Positions 33,406 to 41,137 are shown, counted from the first letter of the stretch. The stretch is DNA of 64,000 nucleotides from Oscillospiraceae bacterium (GCA_017461565.1 JAFTXQ010000004.1:124001-188000), one strand, 5' to 3'. Numbers and translations: made by a program. The notes: generated by a model not told the origin, from the sequence alone.

Positions 33406-33858
33406 TTATGCAATAACTGCTGTGTTGGTAGAGATAGCAGCGCCCTCCTCGGCATTGAAATCTCCGTCTCTGTAAGTCACTGTATAATATCCATCGGTAT
33501 ACACAAGCTCTGTTATCTTACCTTTTTTTGATATAGTAACTTTTACAAAATGCTTTGCGGGAATCGCCCCGCCGTCATCCAGCTCGGCCAGCACAAAGCA
33601 TTCCTTGATGAACTCTCCCGACGCCGCCTCAACGCCTTTCAACGAATCATCCAACGTCCTGTCTGCGTATTTTTCAGAGGCAAGCACCTGCGCCGCAGTC
33701 ACAAAATTCCTGCAGTCCGACACCGACGACCGTTCATTGGCTTTGTCAATATATCCCGAAAACGACGGTATAAGAAATGCGGCAAGTATCGCCAGAATAG
33801 CGAGTACGATTATCACTTCTATCAATGTAAAACCACGACAAGCTCTGACTCTGTTCAA
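33406..33858 (-). CDS. Major type IV pilin (prepilin)
   Basis: This 150-residue prepilin has a nine-residue basic leader, NRVRACRG before the cleavage point, then FTLIEVIIVLAILAILAAFLIPSF, a textbook type IV pilin helix with Glu5. The globular domain contains CRNFVTAAQ and an acidic C-terminus. No ATG is available in frame; the start is a TTG at 33858 with AAGGAG eight bases upstream. It is the first gene of the pilus operon, has a strong promoter at 33902-33930, and is followed by a terminator, consistent with the most abundant subunit. Confidence 0.9.
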   Translation of the reverse strand: MNRVRACRGFTLIEVIIVLAILAILAAFLIPSFSGYIDKANERSSVSDCRNFVTAAQVLASEKYADRTLDDSLKGVEAASGEFIKECFVLAELDDGGAIPAKHFVKVTISKKGKITELVYTDGYYTVTYRDGDFNAEEGAAISTNTAVIA

Positions 33859-33901
33859 TTTGTTTCTCTCCTTTTGAGCATATAATAAATTCTTGTGAGG
33901 A

Positions 33902-33930
33902 ATTATAACATTTATTTTGTATATTTGCAA
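33902..33930 (-). promoter_or_regulatory. Promoter of the type IV pilus operon
   Basis: TTGCAA (33925-33930) and TATAAT (33902-33907) on the minus strand with a 17-base spacer, about 35 bases upstream of the pilin start. The same TTGCAA-type -35 box occurs before pgi and darA. Confidence 0.78.
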
Positions 33931-33984
33931 TACCCGTGTCAAAATTTGTCCTATGCCCCCTGATTTTGATGCAAGCACAAGCTG

Positions 33985-34013
33985 TTGACACCTGCGATGA
34001 TAAGAAGTATAAT
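33985..34013 (+). promoter_or_regulatory. Sigma-A promoter for the secreted protein gene
   Basis: Consensus TTGACA (33985-33990) and TATAAT (34008-34013) with a 17-base spacer, about 25 bases before the ribosome site of the gene at 34046. Confidence 0.88.
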
Positions 34014-34045
34014 TAATATCGACCAACATCGACAGGAGGGATAAA

Positions 34046-34663
34046 ATGCAAGTAAAACCCAAACTGGGAATAGCCGCAGGAGCCTGCTCGATATTGCTGG
34101 CAGGGGCAGCAATGTTTCCGGCAGACGGCAATTCAAACAGCGTTACCATCACACTGGACAAAAACGCATCTGCGCAGCTGTCTGACCAAACGATTCCTCC
34201 CCACGATCAGGCGAATACGCTTGAAGTCGAGAGTATAGGATTGGAGATAAGCTTTTCAGCTTTCCCTGACGCAGACAGTAATGATATACTTCGGTTCACC
34301 TTCAACGATCCAGATCTCACAATATACGTCCCCACGGAGATTACTTATCCTCCCGATGAAATGCTCAGCGTCAGCGGCACTATCTCGGAGACAGGACAGG
34401 ATCATCTGACCCTGACAAACACCGTGATAACTCCTATCCCGGAAACACGGCAATCCGCCAATGCACCGTCGGATCCGATCAACCAAAAGCCGCAAGGCTC
34501 CACCTCTCAAAGCAACACCTATCCGCAGGAGCAAAAAGTATTTGTAAGCTCCACCGGTAAATACCACAGCGTGACCGATTGTTCAGGTATGAGATCTTAT
34601 TCCGAAATGTCTTTGTCAGAAGCAATAGAAGCAGGTTGCTCAGCCTGCAAGAAATGCAACTAG
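34046..34663 (+). CDS. Secreted protein with C-terminal YHxxxC...CxxC metal-binding motif
   Basis: This 205-residue protein has a signal peptide (hydrophobic core at about residues 7-23, ending near AAMFPADG). Residues 60-125 form a beta-rich domain with YVPTEITYP and VSGTISETG, reminiscent of an OB-like fold. After a Pro/Ser/Gln-rich linker, the last 40 residues carry VFVSSTGKYHSVTDC and CSACKKC, the small His/Cys zinc motif that recurs at the C-termini of secreted nucleases and surface proteins in Firmicutes. GGAGGG lies seven bases before the ATG. It is monocistronic and divergent from the pilus operon. The nuclease core is not visible, so function is open. Confidence 0.72.
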   Translation: MQVKPKLGIAAGACSILLAGAAMFPADGNSNSVTITLDKNASAQLSDQTIPPHDQANTLEVESIGLEISFSAFPDADSNDILRFTFNDPDLTIYVPTEITYPPDEMLSVSGTISETGQDHLTLTNTVITPIPETRQSANAPSDPINQKPQGSTSQSNTYPQEQKVFVSSTGKYHSVTDCSGMRSYSEMSLSEAIEAGCSACKKCN

Positions 34664-34705
34664 TCCCTCAAAAGCAAGCCTCGGAAATGTTTATGGCGGT
34701 TGTAA

Positions 34706-35212
34706 TTATATATTGTTTTTTTTGCTTCCGATCAGATGCATAAACCGCTTGTTTTTTTCAAGCATTAATCGAAACAGCGGACATCCAAGCGCCGTTACAA
34801 CAACCAGCTCGCCTGCGCCTACTGTAAGCATGCTCAGCCATATAGGCTCGTTAAAAGCCAGCAACAGCTCCACTGCGATTATGATGGCATTGCTTATGAC
34901 AGGAAGCAAAGAAGCGATCCAGATATTCTTTACATAAAACATCGGGATCACCGCTATTGCGGTTGCGAGAGTACCGAAGATCATATCCATCAGCGCCATA
35001 GGACTGAAGCAGTTGGCAATAAAGCAGCCCAGGATAAGTGCTATACTGTAATCCTTTCTGTAAAAGCAAAGCAGGGTGAGTATCTCTGCGATACGGAACT
35101 GTATCGGCCCGAAGGACAACCCTGATAAAGCAATCGTCAGTGCTGCATAAAGTGCTGCAACAACAGCAAGTCTTGCGAGGTTTCTGACCTCAAAGATTTT
35201 GTTTTTGGACAT
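34706..35212 (-). CDS. queT: QueT family queuosine-precursor transporter
   Basis: This 168-residue integral membrane protein has about five hydrophobic segments and matches the QueT family: NLARLAVVAALYAALT, SGLSFGPIQFRIAEILTLL and GCFIANCFSP are characteristic. QueT is the S-component of an ECF transporter that imports queuosine precursors such as preQ1. GGAG lies six bases before the ATG, inside the tail of a probable preQ1 riboswitch. No queuosine biosynthesis genes are in the window. It has its own promoter and appears monocistronic. Confidence 0.92.
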   Translation of the reverse strand: MSKNKIFEVRNLARLAVVAALYAALTIALSGLSFGPIQFRIAEILTLLCFYRKDYSIALILGCFIANCFSPMALMDMIFGTLATAIAVIPMFYVKNIWIASLLPVISNAIIIAVELLLAFNEPIWLSMLTVGAGELVVVTALGCPLFRLMLEKNKRFMHLIGSKKNNI

Positions 35213-35221
35213 AAAAAAACT

Positions 35222-35260
35222 CCTTGTTTTTTAACGGTGGTTAGGCAAAGAAAACACCGT
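35222..35260 (-). promoter_or_regulatory. Probable preQ1-I riboswitch upstream of queT
   Basis: On the minus strand ACGGTG and CACCGT form a six-pair stem around a pyrimidine-rich loop ending GCCTAAC, followed by the A-rich tail TAAAAAACAAGGAG that contains the ribosome site. Stem, C-containing loop and AAAAAACAAGG tail follow the preQ1-I plan, in which ligand binding folds the tail back onto the stem and hides the ribosome site. The gene context (queT) supports it; a covariance model match has not been run. Confidence 0.65.
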
Positions 35261-35289
35261 ATTCTATTGTCGGAATGATCCTGAATAAT

Positions 35290-35318
35290 ATAATATCATA
35301 CTTTTTTCGAAAAATCAA
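35290..35318 (-). promoter_or_regulatory. Promoter for queT
   Basis: TTGATT (35313-35318) and TATTAT (35290-35295) on the minus strand with a 17-base spacer, giving a leader of about 70 bases that contains the riboswitch. Confidence 0.6.
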
Positions 35319-35330
35319 GCGCAAAATCGT

Positions 35331-35480
35331 TGTGATCACACGCCAACACTTACCTGTGGCCAAAAGCCTGATGTCCATACAGAAGGGCATGGCGTAAGTT
35401 AAAGCCGAGACCTCCCGCAGCAGATCATGCCTTTCATTCGATCATACGCAGATAGAAAAGCAATTTGTTGCAAGATATAA
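35331..35480 (+). ncRNA. Candidate structured RNA in the queT-pgi intergenic region
   Basis: This stretch is GC-richer than its AT-rich flanks and lacks a coding frame. On the plus strand ACTTAC (35349-35354) pairs with GTAAGT and encloses two smaller stems, GGC-CAAAA-GCC and ATGTCC/GGGCAT (with one G-T pair), giving a three-way junction; GATC repeats follow at about 35424-35442. A plus-strand TTGTCG/TATAAT pair with 16-base spacing at about 35267-35294 could start a transcript. I could not match it to a riboswitch, 6S, SRP or tmRNA consensus. It may be an unrecognised RNA, on either strand. Confidence 0.4.
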
Positions 35481-35572
35481 ATTCAGTCGCTTCGAATTTG
35501 TTGAAATTGTCTATAAAACAGTCAAAAAATTCGTTGTGATTATCCAAAATTGACAGCTTGGCTTAAAACTTG

Positions 35573-35601
35573 TTGCAAAAAAATAAAATATAATATATAA
35601 T
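35573..35601 (+). promoter_or_regulatory. Promoter for pgi
   Basis: TTGCAA (35573-35578) and TATAAT (35596-35601) with a 17-base spacer, leaving a leader of about 90 bases before the pgi start. The interval 35481-35572 is AT-rich and holds a second TTTGTTGCAA copy near 35464 but no gene. Confidence 0.68.
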
Positions 35602-35696
35602 AATATTTACAGATCAATATGCGTGGTCAGCCGCTGCACAGCATCGGCGAAAATACAGATAAAAAACCACGCTACCCGAAAGGAGAACATTTTATA

Positions 35697-37040
35697 ATGG
35701 GCATCATATTTGATGACAAGCATTTAAAAAGCTTTGTTTCTGAGCATGAGCTTGAAAACATCGCTCCTCAGGTAAAAACAGCACACGACCTGCTGGTATC
35801 CAGGACAGGCCCCGGAAATGACTTCCTCGGCTGGATGGATCTCCCTGTTGATTACGACAAGGAAGAATTCGCACGCATCAAGGCTGCCGCAGCAAAGATC
35901 AAGCAGGACAGCGAGGTGCTTATCGTTATCGGTATCGGTGGCTCCTACCTCGGAGCAAGGGCTGTTATCGAGGCGCTTAAGTCCTCCCTTTACAATAACC
36001 TCAAAAAGGACACACCCGAGATCTATTTCGTGGGCAGCTCCATCAGCCCCACATATCTCAGCGAGGTGGTTTCCATCGTTGAGGGAAGAGATTTCTCTGT
36101 AAATATCATCTCCAAGTCAGGTACCACTACCGAGCCCGCTCTTGCGTTCCGTGTATTCCGTGAGCTGCTCATCAAGCGCTATGGCGAGGAAGAGGCAAAC
36201 AAGAGAATATACGCTACCACAGACAAATCAAGAGGCACTCTCAAGGAGCTTTCTGACAAGAAGGGCTACGAAACTTTCGTGGTTCCGGATGATGTAGGCG
36301 GACGTTTCTCCGTCCTTACAGCGGTAGGTCTGCTCCCCATCGCCTGCGCAGGCTGCGATATCGACGCACTGATGCAGGGCGCAGCAGCAGCACGTGAGGA
36401 ATACTCCGTGTGCGACCTCGAAAAGAACTCCTGCTATCGTTACGCAGCTCTCAGAAACATCCTGTACCGCAAGGGCAAGAGCGTTGAGATGCTGATCGCT
36501 TACGAGAACAGCTTCGCAATGATGAACGAGTGGTTCAAGCAGCTCTTCGGCGAGAGCGAGGGCAAGGACAACAAGGGACTTTATCCTTCGTCTGCTATCT
36601 TCTCCACCGACCTGCACTCCCTCGGTCAGTTCATCCAGGACGGCACAAGGATCATGTTCGAAACCGTTATCCAGTTCACAAAACCCCAGAAGGAATTCTT
36701 CCTGGAGGATGAGCCCGATAATATCGACGGTCTGAACTTCCTGTCCAACCAGAATATGTCCGTTGTAAACAGAAAGGCATTTGAGGGCGTTGTTATCGCA
36801 CATACAGAGGGCGGCGTTCCCAACATGGTGCTTGAGGTTCCCGAGCTTGACGAGTTCAACCTCGGTTATATCATCTATTTCTTCGAGAAAGCTTGTGCTG
36901 TCAGCGGATACCTGATGGGCGTCAACCCCTTCGACCAGCCCGGCGTTGAAAGCTACAAGAGAAATATGTTCGCACTTCTCGGCAAGCCCGGTTACGAGGC
37001 AGCAAAGGCAGAACTGGAAGCAAAATTAGGCATTAATTAA
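35697..37040 (+). CDS. pgi: Glucose-6-phosphate isomerase
   Basis: This 447-residue enzyme interconverts glucose-6-phosphate and fructose-6-phosphate in glycolysis. Signature blocks are [39 protein letters not shown] and [17 protein letters not shown]; the catalytic Glu lies in a [13 protein letters not shown] segment, as in Bacillus-type Pgi. Length is typical for the short Firmicute form. AAAGGAGAA lies upstream of ATG 35697; a longer open frame from 35619 begins in the leader and has no ribosome site. Confidence 0.97.
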   Translation: MGIIFDDKHLKSFVSEHELENIAPQVKTAHDLLVSRTGPGNDFLGWMDLPVDYDKEEFARIKAAAAKIKQDSEVLIVIGIGGSYLGARAVIEALKSSLYNNLKKDTPEIYFVGSSISPTYLSEVVSIVEGRDFSVNIISKSGTTTEPALAFRVFRELLIKRYGEEEANKRIYATTDKSRGTLKELSDKKGYETFVVPDDVGGRFSVLTAVGLLPIACAGCDIDALMQGAAAAREEYSVCDLEKNSCYRYAALRNILYRKGKSVEMLIAYENSFAMMNEWFKQLFGESEGKDNKGLYPSSAIFSTDLHSLGQFIQDGTRIMFETVIQFTKPQKEFFLEDEPDNIDGLNFLSNQNMSVVNRKAFEGVVIAHTEGGVPNMVLEVPELDEFNLGYIIYFFEKACAVSGYLMGVNPFDQPGVESYKRNMFALLGKPGYEAAKAELEAKLGIN

Positions 37041-37083
37041 GGCAATCACTCCTTAATTTATTAAATAAACGGAGGTCACTATT

Positions 37084-37488
37084 ATGATTAAACTTATCAC
37101 AGGCAAAAGAGGTTCCGGCAAGACTAAGGTTCTCATCGACGCTATCCACGAGGCTGAGAAAAAGTCCAACGGCAACGTTGTTGCTATCCAGAAGGGTTCC
37201 TCTCTCAACACTGATATTACTTACAAGGTTCGTCTCGTAAATATCGAGGACTACAACGTTGAAGGCTATGACGCATTCTACGGCTTCATCGCAGGTATCC
37301 TTGCATCCGACCACGACTGCACCGATATCTTTGTAGATGCAACACTCAGAATCACAGGCAGAGACTACGACAAGGTTGGCGAAATGTTTGAGAAGCTGGC
37401 TAAGATTTCAGCAGATACAACAATCACCTGCACCATTTCCGCTGACAATTCTGAACTTTCCGACAATATTAAAAAGTTTGTTGGTTGA
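37084..37488 (+). CDS. Small P-loop protein of unknown function
   Basis: This 134-residue protein starts MIKLITGKRGSGKTK, a clean Walker A motif at residues 7-14. A segment CTDIFVDATLRIT could supply a Walker B-like acidic residue, and TTITCTISAD a third strand, so it looks like a minimal P-loop NTPase of about the size of a nucleoside kinase core or a truncated ATPase. GGAGGTC precedes the ATG. It follows pgi by 43 bases and precedes rpmF's own promoter. Similar small proteins occur in Clostridia, but no function is known to me. Confidence 0.65.
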   Translation: MIKLITGKRGSGKTKVLIDAIHEAEKKSNGNVVAIQKGSSLNTDITYKVRLVNIEDYNVEGYDAFYGFIAGILASDHDCTDIFVDATLRITGRDYDKVGEMFEKLAKISADTTITCTISADNSELSDNIKKFVG

Positions 37489-37503
37489 TTTTTCAGAAAA
37501 CCC

Positions 37504-37532
37504 TTGACAAATCCGAATCCGCATGATATAAT
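37504..37532 (+). promoter_or_regulatory. Strong sigma-A promoter for rpmF
   Basis: Perfect consensus TTGACA (37504-37509) and TATAAT (37527-37532) with a 17-base spacer. Such a match fits high expression of a ribosomal protein. Confidence 0.92.
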
Positions 37533-37609
37533 GTTAAGCGTGACTATAAAAGAGTTCGCTTTATGCGGCTCGTAGATTATGATTAATGTTATATGGAGGA
37601 GGTGCAATA

Positions 37610-37792
37610 ATGGCAGTTCCGAAGAGAAAAGTATCTCGTGCAAGACGTGATAAGAGACGTTCACAGGTTTGGAAGTTATCCGCACCTGCTTTCTCACGCT
37701 GCAAGCAGTGCGGCGAGCTCAAGCTCCCCCACAGAGTTTGCGGAAATTGCGGTTATTACAATGATAAGGTTGTTATCGCTAAGGAAGCGTAA
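37610..37792 (+). CDS. rpmF: 50S ribosomal protein L32
   Basis: This 60-residue ribosomal protein begins MAVPKRKVSRARRDKRRSQ, the typical basic N-terminus, and carries a zinc ribbon with CKQCGE and CGNCGYY. All four cysteines are present, so it is the zinc-binding (C+) form. GGAGGAGGTG lies upstream of the ATG at 37610. Unlike in many bacteria, it is not preceded by a yceD-like gene and has its own promoter and terminator. Confidence 0.97.
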   Translation: MAVPKRKVSRARRDKRRSQVWKLSAPAFSRCKQCGELKLPHRVCGNCGYYNDKVVIAKEA

Positions 37793-37828
37793 TTACTGTA
37801 TCAGGTAATATTACAATTTGATCGAGAT

Positions 37829-37862
37829 ATCCCCCGACAGTTTTGTCGGGGGATTTTTTTGT
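37829..37862 (+). terminator. Intrinsic terminator of rpmF
   Basis: ATCCCCCGAC pairs perfectly with GTCGGGGGAT around a six-base loop, followed by a long T-run. Confidence 0.95.
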
Positions 37863-37879
37863 TTTAGGCAAATGTCAAA

Positions 37880-37910
37880 AGCCGCTTCTGACATTCATTC
37901 AGAAGCGGCT
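37880..37910 (-). terminator. Hairpin terminator after the DUF1508 gene
   Basis: AGCCGCTTCTGA pairs perfectly with TCAGAAGCGGCT around a seven-base loop; on the minus strand TTTTGAC follows, a short T-run. Confidence 0.78.
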
Positions 37911-37939
37911 CGATAATCAGTCCAACAAATTATCCTAAA

Positions 37940-38314
37940 TTATTCAGGATCAACAACATCAGCCTCAGGAGCGTTCTTAACTACGCTTGCGATGCCGTTC
38001 TTGCAGCCATCCTTAGCCTTGTAGCCCTCACTAGCGAGGATAGGCTCACCGTTTCTTGCCTTGAGACGGAAACGGAACTCGCCTGCGTTGTCCTTGTAGA
38101 TCTCGAACTTGGGGCACTTAGCAGCTTCTACGTTTTCTACGGTCTGATCCTCAACATTTGCGATAGGAGCATTCTTCTTTATGCTCTCAATGCTGTTCTT
38201 TGCGCTTGCAAGTGTATTGAAGACCTCGCCACCGATGCCGATAACCTCGCCATTGCCAGCCTTAAGGCTGATAGTAAAGCCTGTATTTGTCTGCTTGATA
38301 ACAAACTTGCCCAT
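37940..38314 (-). CDS. YegP family protein (two DUF1508 repeats)
   Basis: This 124-residue protein is made of two tandem DUF1508 repeats: GKFVIKQTNTGFTISLKAGNGEVIGI in the first and PKFEIYKDNAGEFRFRLKARNGEPIL in the second, each followed by a helix with a KNGIxSVKKNAP pattern. The fold is a small beta-alpha unit of unknown role, common in bacteria. It has a perfect consensus promoter and probably high expression. A GAGCGG/CCGCTt hairpin lies in the leader. It is monocistronic. Confidence 0.9.
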   Translation of the reverse strand: MGKFVIKQTNTGFTISLKAGNGEVIGIGGEVFNTLASAKNSIESIKKNAPIANVEDQTVENVEAAKCPKFEIYKDNAGEFRFRLKARNGEPILASEGYKAKDGCKNGIASVVKNAPEADVVDPE

Positions 38315-38381
38315 GATATGTACCGTCCTTTCGTTATATGGAAGCGGTTGACCCGCTCCGATTTCCGTTTTGTATGTTTTT

Positions 38382-38410
38382 ATTATATCAATATTTCATG
38401 TCATTGTCAA
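38382..38410 (-). promoter_or_regulatory. Strong sigma-A promoter for the DUF1508 gene
   Basis: Perfect consensus TTGACA (38405-38410) and TATAAT (38382-38387) on the minus strand with a 17-base spacer. Confidence 0.9.
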
Positions 38411-38469
38411 CCCATAAAGCTAAAAGCGGAATTTTTTGTCTGATAACCCAATCATAAACGTCAAAACAG

Positions 38470-38498
38470 TTGCAATTTGAACAAAAATAAGATATAAT
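38470..38498 (+). promoter_or_regulatory. Promoter for the darA-holB-ricT operon
   Basis: TTGCAA (38470-38475) and TATAAT (38493-38498) with a 17-base spacer, leaving a leader of about 130 bases before darA. Confidence 0.72.
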
Positions 38499-38635
38499 AA
38501 TATATGTATGAAGTCTGCAGCATCAGACTAAATCATTACCAAAGGTTTACCAGCCGTCCATATCGTTTCTTATCAGACGGCATAGCCCATCTTTCATTAA
38601 CAATATATCAGATCTCTGCAAGGAGGGATTTTTAC

Positions 38636-38959
38636 ATGAAACTTGTTTATGCTATCGTCAATAACGATGACAGCCATTCGGTATCTACCGCACTTACCAA
38701 AAATGGATTTCAGGCAACAAAGCTCGCTTCCACAGGCGGATTTCTTATGGCAGGCAACACCACATTTATGGTCTGCGCTGAGGACGACAAGGTGGACAAT
38801 GTCATTGAAGTCATAAAAAAGCACAGCCACAAGCGCAAACAGTTCGTCCCTAACTCCGCAAGCTACGGCGCAGGCAGTTATACAAGCTTCCCCGTCGAAG
38901 TCTCCGTAGGCGGTGCAACGATATTTGTGACTAATATAGAAAGATTTGAGAAGGTATAA
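38636..38959 (+). CDS. darA: Cyclic-di-AMP receptor (DarA/PstA family)
   Basis: This 107-residue PII-like protein belongs to the DarA/PstA family, which forms trimers that bind cyclic-di-AMP. Typical elements are MKLVYAIVNNDD at the start, a STGGFLMAGNTTF segment in the first loop region, and a C-terminal SVGGATIFVTNIERFEKV strand. AAGGAGGG lies about eight bases before ATG 38636; a longer frame upstream lies in the leader. Its stop overlaps the holB start (TAATG). Gene order darA-holB-ricT follows that of other Firmicutes, where the target of the receptor is unknown. Confidence 0.95.
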   Translation: MKLVYAIVNNDDSHSVSTALTKNGFQATKLASTGGFLMAGNTTFMVCAEDDKVDNVIEVIKKHSHKRKQFVPNSASYGAGSYTSFPVEVSVGGATIFVTNIERFEKV

Positions 38960-39924
38960 TGCGCCTTTACGGTAAAGATAACCTTAAACAGCAGCTTGAC
39001 CTGACAGCAAAAAGCGGCAGGCTCCCCCATGCGATCCTGCTTCACGGTGAGCACGGAGTGGGCAAACGTACACTTGCAAACTATATAGCCAAGCTGTTCA
39101 TGTGCGGTCCGCAGCCGTGCGAGCAATGCCACGTATGCACCAAGATCAATGCAAACGCACATCCTGATGTCATCTTCGTCAAAAGAGAATGTGGCGGAAA
39201 ATACAATCTCGATGAAACAGGCAAGGGCGGACTGGTCTCAATGCGGCGCATAATGGAAAGCGTCGCAATAAAGCCGAATGACGGCGATATAAAGGTCTAC
39301 ATCTTTGAGGACAGCGATGAGATGTCAGTGCAGATACAGAACACCTTACTGAAACTCATCGAAGAGCCGGCTCCCTTTTTAAGATTCGTTTTCACCTGCG
39401 AAAACACGGATACCATCATCGAAACTATCCGCTCACGTGTCACCGCCCTGGAAGTCCCCTGCGCATCTGAGAACGAATGTGCGCAGTGCCTTATAGATAG
39501 CGGTAATGACCCGGAACAGGCTCTCAGCCTCGCCAAAACAATGTCCGGCAACATCGGAAAATGCTTAGACATCATATCGGGCGAGGGTGACACCGTATTC
39601 ATGGATACTGCGAAAAAAATAGCCGACGCTATTGCCCGAAACGACGGGTTTGCCGCTGCAGCAGCGCTGTCAGAACAGACAGGCCGAGCCGAATTTGCAT
39701 CGGTGCTCGGATACCTCACCGAGATACTACGGGACGCCCTCGCAGCCCGATGCGGCACAACGCTTAACTCCTGCGGCAGACAGCAAGCCAAAGCAATTGC
39801 GGATAATCACAGCGAAGAGCAGATACTTGATATGCTGGATGCAGTATTCAAGGTCACTGCCGACGCATCTCTTAACCTCAATGTGGCGCTTACAGCGTCT
39901 TATCTTACATCAAAACTTATATGA
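38959..39924 (+). CDS. holB: DNA polymerase III subunit delta'
   Basis: This 321-residue AAA+ clamp-loader subunit carries Walker A GEHGVGKRT at about residues 28-36, a zinc module with CGPQPCEQCHVC, and the sensor 1-like LKLIEEPAPFLRFVFTCEN. The SRC arginine-finger motif is present as RSR without the Cys. The C-terminal half matches the delta' helical domain. Delta' helps load the sliding clamp onto DNA. The gene is coupled to darA and followed after 21 bases by ricT. Confidence 0.92.
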   Translation: MRLYGKDNLKQQLDLTAKSGRLPHAILLHGEHGVGKRTLANYIAKLFMCGPQPCEQCHVCTKINANAHPDVIFVKRECGGKYNLDETGKGGLVSMRRIMESVAIKPNDGDIKVYIFEDSDEMSVQIQNTLLKLIEEPAPFLRFVFTCENTDTIIETIRSRVTALEVPCASENECAQCLIDSGNDPEQALSLAKTMSGNIGKCLDIISGEGDTVFMDTAKKIADAIARNDGFAAAAALSEQTGRAEFASVLGYLTEILRDALAARCGTTLNSCGRQQAKAIADNHSEEQILDMLDAVFKVTADASLNLNVALTASYLTSKLI

Positions 39925-39945
39925 GTATATCTCTGAAGGAGTAAA

Positions 39946-40989
39946 ATGGATAATTATTATACTGAAAAGATCGCCCCAAAGAATAAGCCTGAGAGCACAG
40001 ATACCGTTTCCCCCAAAAATAACAAGCCTGCCATGGACGAACACCAGAATAACAAGGCGCAGCGTGACTTCAAGGAGCGCCGCAAAAATCACGGCAGCAA
40101 CCCTGCAGAAGCAAGTAATAATGAAGTTGAAATAATCGGTATCCGCTTCAAGGATGTTGGCAAGGTCTATTATTTTTCACCAAACAAAATACAGTTCAAA
40201 ACAGGGGAAATGGCAATCGTTGAGACCGCCCGTGGCCTCGAGTGCGGAGAGATCGTCCTTTCCAATCGAATGATATCTGAAAGCAATATCGTTTCTCCGC
40301 TTAAGAGCATTATGCGCAAAGCCACTCCGCAGGATATCAAGCAGCTGCAGGATAACCGCATCAAGGAAAAAGAGATCATGAAGGTATTTGCCGAAAAGAT
40401 CGAATTCCACAAGCTTGATATGAAGCCGATAGACATCGATTGCACTTTTGACGGCAGCAAGATACTGTTCTATTTCACCTCTGACGGAAGAGTGGATTTC
40501 AGAGAGCTGGTGAAGGATCTTGCGGCGATCTACCGCACAAGAATAGAACTGCGTCAGATAGGCGTACGTGACGAGGCAAAAATGCTGGGCGGGCTCGGCA
40601 TCTGCGGCAGACCATTCTGTTGTTCAAGCTTTTTGGGAGATTTTCAGCCTGTGTCTATCAAAATGGCAAAGGAGCAGTCGCTCTCCTTAAATCCAACTAA
40701 GATATCAGGTACCTGCGGCAGACTTATGTGCTGCCTCAAGTACGAACAGAACTGCTACGAAGACTTCCTGCGTACTACGCCCAAGGTAGGCGCTTATGTA
40801 GAGACCGAAGAGGGCAGAGGTCATGTAGAGGAAGCCAACCTGCTGACAGGTATCCTTAAGATAAAGCTTGACAAAAAGCCTGATGTGCCTTACTCTGTTA
40901 AAAAGGAAGAAGTAAAGGTGATAAAGGACGGTCAGGTGCGGATAAGCAAGGACGAAATAAAAGCTCTTAAAAAACTTGAAGATAACTGA
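39946..40989 (+). CDS. ricT: RicT / PSP1 domain protein (YaaT family)
   Basis: This 347-residue protein has an N-terminal charged tail of about 45 residues and then a PSP1 domain (about 55-260). Conserved cysteines are in GLGICGRPFCCSSF and GTCGRLMCCLKYEQNCY. In Bacillus the homologue forms the RicA-RicF-RicT complex, which binds iron-sulfur clusters and guides RNase Y processing; it was earlier called a stage 0 sporulation protein. The N-terminal tail is longer than usual. GAAGGAG precedes the ATG. It is the last gene before the terminator at 40993. Confidence 0.93.
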   Translation: MDNYYTEKIAPKNKPESTDTVSPKNNKPAMDEHQNNKAQRDFKERRKNHGSNPAEASNNEVEIIGIRFKDVGKVYYFSPNKIQFKTGEMAIVETARGLECGEIVLSNRMISESNIVSPLKSIMRKATPQDIKQLQDNRIKEKEIMKVFAEKIEFHKLDMKPIDIDCTFDGSKILFYFTSDGRVDFRELVKDLAAIYRTRIELRQIGVRDEAKMLGGLGICGRPFCCSSFLGDFQPVSIKMAKEQSLSLNPTKISGTCGRLMCCLKYEQNCYEDFLRTTPKVGAYVETEEGRGHVEEANLLTGILKIKLDKKPDVPYSVKKEEVKVIKDGQVRISKDEIKALKKLEDN

Positions 40990-40992
40990 TCG

Positions 40993-41026
40993 ATATCGGC
41001 ACCGATAGGGTGCCGATATTTTTTCT
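40993..41026 (+). terminator. Terminator of the darA-holB-ricT operon
   Basis: ATATCGGCACC pairs perfectly with GGTGCCGATAT around a five-base loop, followed by TTTTTT. Confidence 0.94.
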
Positions 41027-41137
41027 TTTCACAATCCCTGCCTGTCCGCCTTATAACTCTCGCTATATATCAGCAAGTTAGTCATGCCTTTGTCTGTATT
41101 TCACATAATTTCAGTTTTAATTTGTAAAAATAGTCAC

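Noticed and set aside
33406-34161. A 251-codon reading of the major pilin
   Set aside because: It would extend through the promoter and across the divergent gene; the TTG at 33858 with AAGGAG gives a normal prepilin leader.
35331-35480. 6S RNA, SRP RNA or purine riboswitch
   Set aside because: The GGAAGGAAGC-type SRP loop, the large central bubble of 6S and the purine riboswitch junction bases are all missing.
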